Source of the DNA: Paracoccaceae bacterium
GTDB taxonomy: Bacteria; Pseudomonadota; Alphaproteobacteria; Rhodobacterales; Rhodobacteraceae
Length of the DNA stretch: 5,014 bases
Reading direction: 5' to 3'
Assembly: GCA_009922885.1 (NCBI GenBank)
Contig: RFUP01000192.1
Span: 1 to 5,014 of the forward strand
This document shows positions 4,991 through 5,014 of this stretch, piece by piece (position 1 is the first letter of the stretch; every line of letters begins with the position of its first letter). The notes beneath the pieces are model-generated. The model was given only the letters and a program-made list of their open reading frames with translations, had not been told where the DNA came from and did not search any database. The position numbers and the translations under genes were made by a program.

Positions 4991-5014
4991 ATGCAAGCGG
5001 ATTATGTGATCGTC
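4991..5014 (+). other. Second, divergent copy of the first eight betA codons (running off the window)
   Basis: ATG at 4991 followed by codons for QADYVIV is identical in DNA to the betA start at 4927-4904, with the same AAAGGA box at 4978-4983. The eight codons come from the palindrome arm. This would be the start of a second divergent betA if the duplication is real, and no gene at all if the palindrome is a fold-back artefact. I do not annotate it as a gene. Confidence 0.3.

Larger units (their letters stand above)
4904..5014. repeat. Near-perfect 111-nt palindrome at the window end, spanning the betA start
   Basis: Bases 4904-4942 are the exact reverse complement of 4976-5014 (39 of 39). 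Inside, 4943/4975 mismatch, 4944-4951 pair with 4967-4974 (8 bp), 4952/4966 mismatch, 4953-4956 pair with 4962-4965 (4 bp), and TGCTT (4957-4961) is the loop. The right arm repeats the betA ribosome-binding site and first eight codons on the + strand up to the last base. Either a fold-back artefact at a sequence end or a real inverted duplication would give this; the former is more likely. Confidence 0.95.

Noticed and set aside
4928..4996. N-terminal extension of BetA by 23 residues
   Set aside because: It would be encoded by the palindrome arm, and the FAD-binding strand of BetA starts directly after ATG 4927, which has a good ribosome-binding site.
1..5014. CRISPR array, tRNA/rRNA gene, insertion sequence or phage module
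   Set aside because: I saw no spaced direct repeats of CRISPR type, no tRNA-like cloverleaf, no transposase or integrase, and no phage genes; the inverted repeat at the end does not flank a transposase.

Overview
The window reads as chromosomal DNA of an alphaproteobacterium, most likely a Rhodobacterales (Roseobacter-group) member. Reasons are the high GC content with strong G/C preference at third codon positions, a short-chain acyl-CoA type (ScfR) regulator with a DUF2083 C-terminus, a YdcH/DUF465 protein, an alphaproteobacterial-type BetA, and AT-rich intergenic islands built from GTTAA/TTAAC words. This placement is inference from family content, not from a marker gene.

Layout. Positions 1-66 probably hold the last codons of a membrane protein on the + strand (low confidence). 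Positions 73-128 form a compact control region with a plausible promoter, three TTTGCA-type operator half-sites and a Shine-Dalgarno sequence. It serves a 465-residue ScfR-family regulator (129-1526, +). A bidirectional terminator (1527-1561) separates this gene from a four-gene run on the minus strand, in transcription order: choline dehydrogenase betA (4927 to 3272), a secreted staphylococcal-nuclease-like protein with an extra C-terminal module (3187 to 2510), a hemerythrin-like HHE protein (2444 to 1884) and a small YdcH/DUF465 protein (1814 to 1578). Between betA and the nuclease lies an AT-rich island with five TTAA words spaced exactly 10 bp apart. The window ends in a near-perfect 111-nt palindrome centred just upstream of betA, so the betA ribosome-binding site and first eight codons appear a second time, divergently, at the last base.

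How the genes work together. The regulator probably controls acyl-CoA-linked carbon metabolism and, from the operator layout, its own transcription; its target operon is not visible. BetA makes betaine aldehyde from choline for osmoprotection or catabolism, but betB and betI are not seen. The nuclease, hemerythrin and YdcH genes have no obvious pathway link with betA or each other; gaps of about 65-85 bp allow but do not prove co-transcription.

I found no convincing undescribed multi-gene system. The items most worth a second look are the terminal palindrome (fold-back artefact versus true inverted duplication), the helically phased TTAA array, the triple TTTGCA operator, and the two-domain secreted nuclease.
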